Source of the DNA: Rhopalosiphum padi
Lineage: Eukaryota > Arthropoda > Insecta > Hemiptera > Aphididae
Length of the DNA: 64,000 bases
Assembly: GCF_020882245.1 (NCBI RefSeq)
Contig: NC_083599.1
Coordinates: forward strand, 75,189,745 to 75,253,744
Direction of reading: 5' to 3'
The translations under genes and the position numbers were made by a program. Shown here in pieces: positions 60,263-64,000 of the stretch. How positions within the stretch are numbered: the stretch's first letter is position 1; the number at the start of each line of letters is the position of its first letter. The notes under the pieces are model-generated. The model was not told the DNA's origin. It saw nothing but the letters and a program-made list of their open reading frames with translations, and made no database searches.

Positions 60263-62677
60263 GTAATATAATAATAATAATAATAATTATGTTTATTCAA
60301 ATAATTAAATAATTGAATAAAACGGGCCTAGGCCCAGTGGTAGATAGTACTTAAAATTACACTATGACTAATATATATACAGAAATAATAATAACTAAAA
60401 TAATAAACTATACAACTTATAAAAAGATTAAGCTCGTGTTTTTATTAATATTAAAATATTAATATTTTACTTCAATTTTCAATTGAAAATATTCTATTAA
60501 CGATATTCTTTTTTTTTCAAAAAGATTTTCAATCTTTTTTAAGGATTTATCGTTTAGTTAAATATTCTTTCAGCTTTAAAAAATTGTTTTTTGATTTATA
60601 ATAACCGAGGACTAATATATTGTTTAACGGTGCCCATATAGATAATCAATCAGAGGAAAAAATAGCCAACTGTGTTCATTATTGTATTCTTTTTGGATAA
60701 AATATTTTTTTGGCGTAGATACGGTTTTAATGAAATATTTTTGTACATTTTATTCGTGAGGACAACATACTTATATATTGCGTTTTTCACTGGAAATTAA
60801 ATTTAATTGTTTAAAATTCCTGTTTTACTGCCATCACGTTTCCATGGGTGTGTCAAATACACATTAGCTGTCTAGACGAATTTAATGTAAATATAATAGT
60901 AAGTTTTGCTCGATAAGGATAGTGGATACCCAAGAAATAATAACGCGTGTATAAATATATAGTCGCTTACATATAAACGTCGTCTAATAGAAATTTAAGT
61001 TCCGTAAAAGAATACGGGCACATTTTAGCAACGCTAAGTGCATGCGTACACAGGATAATTAATATAATAGTACATGGTTTGCTTACAGTATGAATACTAA
61101 ATTACATATTATTATTTTTATCGTGTTACATTTATAAATATATTATTATTATCATTATTATTATATATTTATATATTATAATATTTAAACTATAAAATAT
61201 CAACTTATGTACGAGTAGGTACCTTAACACAGCAAAAATAAGTTGAAAAATAAAAATATAATATACGTAAAAGTTTTAAGTTTCCACGAATACTGTTTTT
61301 AAATTATAACGATATAATAAAAATCGTTATTTATCGTTTAAATAAGTAATTTAGTACAAATTTGAACTTAGAATTTCTACGAAAAATAATTGTCACATTT
61401 ACTTTTCAATTGCAAATAATGTCATTAAATTTTTTTTTAACATTTATAAGACAAATATATAATCTGTAATAACAGTTACAATATAAAGATATGAGTGATG
61501 AAAAAAAAGAATAATTACCCAGCAGTATAACACTCAGATAAAATAAAAAATCAAGGTATATCTTTTATTTATAAACTCACAACACATTTTATAAAGAAAT
61601 ATAATATAGTACCTACTTCTAAGTTTAGTAAAATATTTACCATTAACTATATTTAAAAATTCACTTTGAATTATATTAGGTATATAGGACTTTTAATAGT
61701 TCACCAACTTAACCAAATAACTTTTAAAAACAAATAATTTTTCACTAATATAATAGTACATAAATATTAATGTGACAGTGTGTTTTATTCGTAAATTATA
61801 CATAAAAAAAAATTTGTAGGTATTTGGTTAAGTATTTACGTTAATACGTATAAATAAAAGTAAATCATTGGCGGCGTATATGAAAAATGAAAGGTGACAT
61901 TTCAAATCGTACTATTTCCTATAATAAAAATGAGATAAAACGCACCAACTCCTAATATTTTGACAAAGCGAACTATATTCATATTATTTCAGTTTGCACT
62001 ATATTATAAATATATATACATAATAACAAACGAAATTAAAGTAACATAAAATGTACTATTTCCAGTTGTTTTAAAATACATAAAACCTTTTTTGTAGATT
62101 TTTAATAATTAATTAATTTAAACGATGTATTTATTTCTATTTGTACATCTGACATTATCGTCATACACTGTCATCGAGTACCTATTGTTATTATTGATAG
62201 TAAATTGTGCTTAAAGTTTAGATGATCGGTGATATCACCTATCTTATTATTATATTGATTATTCATCTAAAAAAAATAGATAGAAAGAATTTATATTTAA
62301 TCCAATATATTAGTGAATAGGTTTCTATCAGCAATGATGTAATGCAACACAACAATAATTAATTAATTAATGTAAATTTAATAATACAATAAATTATAAA
62401 ATTAGTTATTTATACATGGACACATAAAGGTACATGCCTACTAGGTAACTATCAGGAAACCTACTAGATTATGAAAATTTAAAAGTTGTAATATTTTACA
62501 TAGCTATAATTCACTTTAAAATTATAATATCAATAAAAGCAGCCTATGTCATTTTCTAATATTCTTGCCTATAAATTTGATAATAGGTAAATTTACTCTA
62601 ATATTAACTATACTCTAATTTACACTAACATCACAGAATGTGTTCTACAGTACTCAAATTTTTTATGATGTACATTA
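60263..62677. other. AT-rich non-coding stretch
   Basis: Contains (TAA)n at 60268-60286, a phrase CGGGCCTAGGCCCAGTGG at 60323, and TTATTA runs at 61141-61165. No ORF of interest, structural RNA or element ends were recognised. Confidence 0.45.
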
Positions 62678-62817
62678 GGCCGGGGTTATACATGGCGTAT
62701 TCGGATGAAAACGCGGCGTATTACGCCCATCGTGTATAATAGTTACTCCGATATAAGACAATGAATCTTGAATTCGACGGAAAACGCGGCGGAATATGCC
62801 ATATATAGCCCCAGCCC
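62678..62817. mobile_element. 140-bp foldback MITE
   Basis: Left arm GGCCGGGGTTATACATGGCG (62678) mirrors right arm GCCATATATAGCCCCAGCCC (ending 62817), with a few mismatches over about 25 bp. AACGCGGCG repeats inside. The end sequence is reminiscent of PIF/Harbinger-type termini, but no 3-bp duplication was confirmed. Confidence 0.6.
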
Positions 62818-62859
62818 AAGGCCTTACTGCCTGTACCAACTGTAGCCGCACTCGGCTTT

Positions 62860-63121
62860 AATATTAAATAGTAGTGAATATTAAGGCGCCGAATTTATTT
62901 CAACCGCACACACATGACACGAAATAACGAAAAACATTTTAAACGAAAACAAGATAACGGCCGCACGCACGCACCGGACGGTTATCACCACGGATATAGA
63001 TACGTATCTATATCCGTGGTTATCACACAACAGTTGTTGTCAACCGCACCGCGGTGCCACACGATACGAACCGATACCTCAACACGAAATTGACAGAACG
63101 AAAACCCCGCCGAAAGACTGT
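62860..63121 (+). promoter_or_regulatory. CpG-rich promoter-like region
   Basis: The sequence becomes CpG-rich (CGGCCGCACGCACGCACCGG, CCGCACCGCGGTGCC) just ahead of a short plus-strand exon candidate. Possible host promoter and 5' UTR, interrupted by the 62989 palindrome. Confidence 0.3.
62989..63018. repeat. Perfect palindrome flanked by 8-bp direct repeats
   Basis: A 30-bp perfect palindrome has arms CACGGATATAGATAC and its complement. GTTATCAC sits directly on both sides (62981-62988, 63019-63026). Pairing extends two bases further each way (34 bp, 62987-63020). It may be a minimal element made of two fused terminal repeats, or an excision product. Confidence 0.85.
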
Positions 63122-63182
63122 ATGCCAATGTTGGCGACAACACGTTCATTGATCATTCCCGATATTCTTTTGTATTGCGATA
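63122..63182 (+). CDS. Candidate first coding exon (MPMLATTRSLIIPDILLYCD)
   Basis: ATG at 63122 opens 20 codons plus one base, up to a consensus donor (ATA|GTGAGTTT). The frame stays open to 63337, but the strong donor and CpG-rich upstream sequence favour a first exon. No downstream exon was identified before the window ends, and the peptide is not recognisable. Confidence 0.28.
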
Positions 63183-63408
63183 GTGAGTTTATCTGCGTAT
63201 TTTTCTACTATAGAGGACAATATTATTATAACACTACTTCTGTCTTCTGTTATTTTATACCTACTACTAAAATGTATAGATTAGTTGACCGTCGACAATT
63301 AATTGACACTAACACTGACACTGTAATAACGCAATAGCATATATTATACAGAAAATCATAAGTGAGTACGAACTTATTTAAAAGTTAAAAAAAACTTATT
63401 TCAATAAA

Positions 63409-63778
63409 ATGTCGTCTAAAAACTAAATTATTAAAAAAATTTTTTTACCTATTCAAATTTCAAATGTTAATCAAACTAGTACCTTTAAAGAAAATGTATC
63501 AACTAAAAGACCACTTTCACCTAATGATGTTACTGATATTAGTGCAAAAAAATCTATGTATGATTTAGCAACTTCGTCTTCGTCCTTAACTTATAATAAT
63601 TATGATATCAGTTAATTCTGCAACAAAACAGTTTTTAATTTTTTTTTGAATATAGTATATATACTGCATAAACATAATATAATATAAACCATTTGTTTTT
63701 ATAAAAATAAAAATAATACATTTGAAATACATATTATTTTTAGGACCCCCCCAGAAAAATTTTGAAAATCCGCCACTG
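63409..63778 (+). pseudogene. Right-end remnant of a hAT element with transposase N-terminal scrap
   Basis: ATG at 63409 opens MSSKN then a stop; the same frame continues TFKENVSTKRPLSPNDVTDI and SAKKSMYDLATSSSS to TAA. The low-complexity, Ser-rich content resembles the N-terminus of ZMYM-type hAT transposases. About 160 bp later the sequence ends in the complement of CAGTGGCGGATTTTCAAAAT at 63778, a typical hAT end. No left end or catalytic domain is present, so this is an internally deleted copy or a fragment. Confidence 0.5.
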
Positions 63779-63934
63779 CTCTCAATCTCAATTTTTTCTA
63801 TATTATTGACACACTCTTTACCGGCTTTACTCCTCTAGATCTTAAAATATTCGTATTAAATGTTTATATTTGAATATTTGATGATAGAGTATAGGTACTC
63901 TCAAAAAAATAAATGAGAACACCACTGAATATAT

Positions 63935-64000
63935 AATTAATTAGTTAAATAAATGTATTTTATTTTAACATTTAACAATTTAAAAATACCAATTATATAT
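63935..64000. repeat. Dispersed AT-rich repeat shared with 32.1 kb
   Basis: TTTATTTTAACATTTAACAA and neighbours match 32093-32139 closely. The family was not identified and it continues past the window edge. Confidence 0.5.

Overview
The window looks like an AT-rich insect genome segment, most likely from an aphid. Support for this: pervasive AT microsatellites, spliced transposase genes, many hAT, MULE, P-like (THAP9-type), Ginger, pogo and Helentron-like elements, a eukaryotic tRNA-Asp, and almost no recognisable single-copy host exons. The species call is inference; no BLAST was possible.

Layout. (1) 1-17810: an open-ended tandem array of a 2.26 kb unit, with two 2.71 kb long-form units nearest its right end. 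Each unit carries, on the minus strand, a 195-codon truncated relative of a DEDDh 3'-5' exonuclease-like gene. (2) 17811-22142: a Gypsy integrase scrap, a 5'-truncated non-LTR retrotransposon (RT plus RNase H), then an internally deleted P-element/THAP9-like transposase on the minus strand. (3) 22143-27532: one diverged copy of the array unit, split by a 2.4 kb Ginger-like DNA transposon with a spliced integrase/CXC gene. This copy keeps the only exonuclease ORF (239 aa) with all five DEDDh residues, plus an inverted, frameshifted paralogue facing it. (4) 27533-28400: Gypsy pol 3' remnant. (5) 28976-29700: GC-richer, promoter-like stretch with a candidate host first exon. (6) 29910-32018: decayed multi-exon THAP/P-like transposase gene, followed by a roughly 4 kb Helentron-like insertion. 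(7) 36333-36404: tRNA-Asp(GUC), followed by two MITE-type elements. (8) 38298-42212: a hAT element with a perfect 8-bp target duplication, inserted in a MULE remnant. (9) 42976-46503: a second, apparently intact hAT with a three-exon transposase. (10) 46750-48075: MULE fragment inside inverted repeats. (11) 49271-49860: pseudoexon of an unidentified element-associated gene. (12) 50381-54532: intact four-exon MULE transposase fused to a YqaJ-type nuclease. (13) 56289-59270: intact pogo-like element encoding a DDD transposase with a C-terminal PHD finger. (14) 59347-64000: repeats, two foldback-type elements, a candidate first exon and a hAT right end.

The most unusual item is the exonuclease-bearing macrosatellite. 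Sequence variants order its history. A full gene lost about 570 bp, and that deletion removed the exo III motif and gave the ORF a tail read antisense through its inverted paralogue. The deleted form was amplified as 2.71 kb units, lost a further 451 bp, and was amplified again as 2.26 kb units. Apart from that 451 bp, length differences between units are exactly accounted for by the repeat number of a single (AT)n tract.
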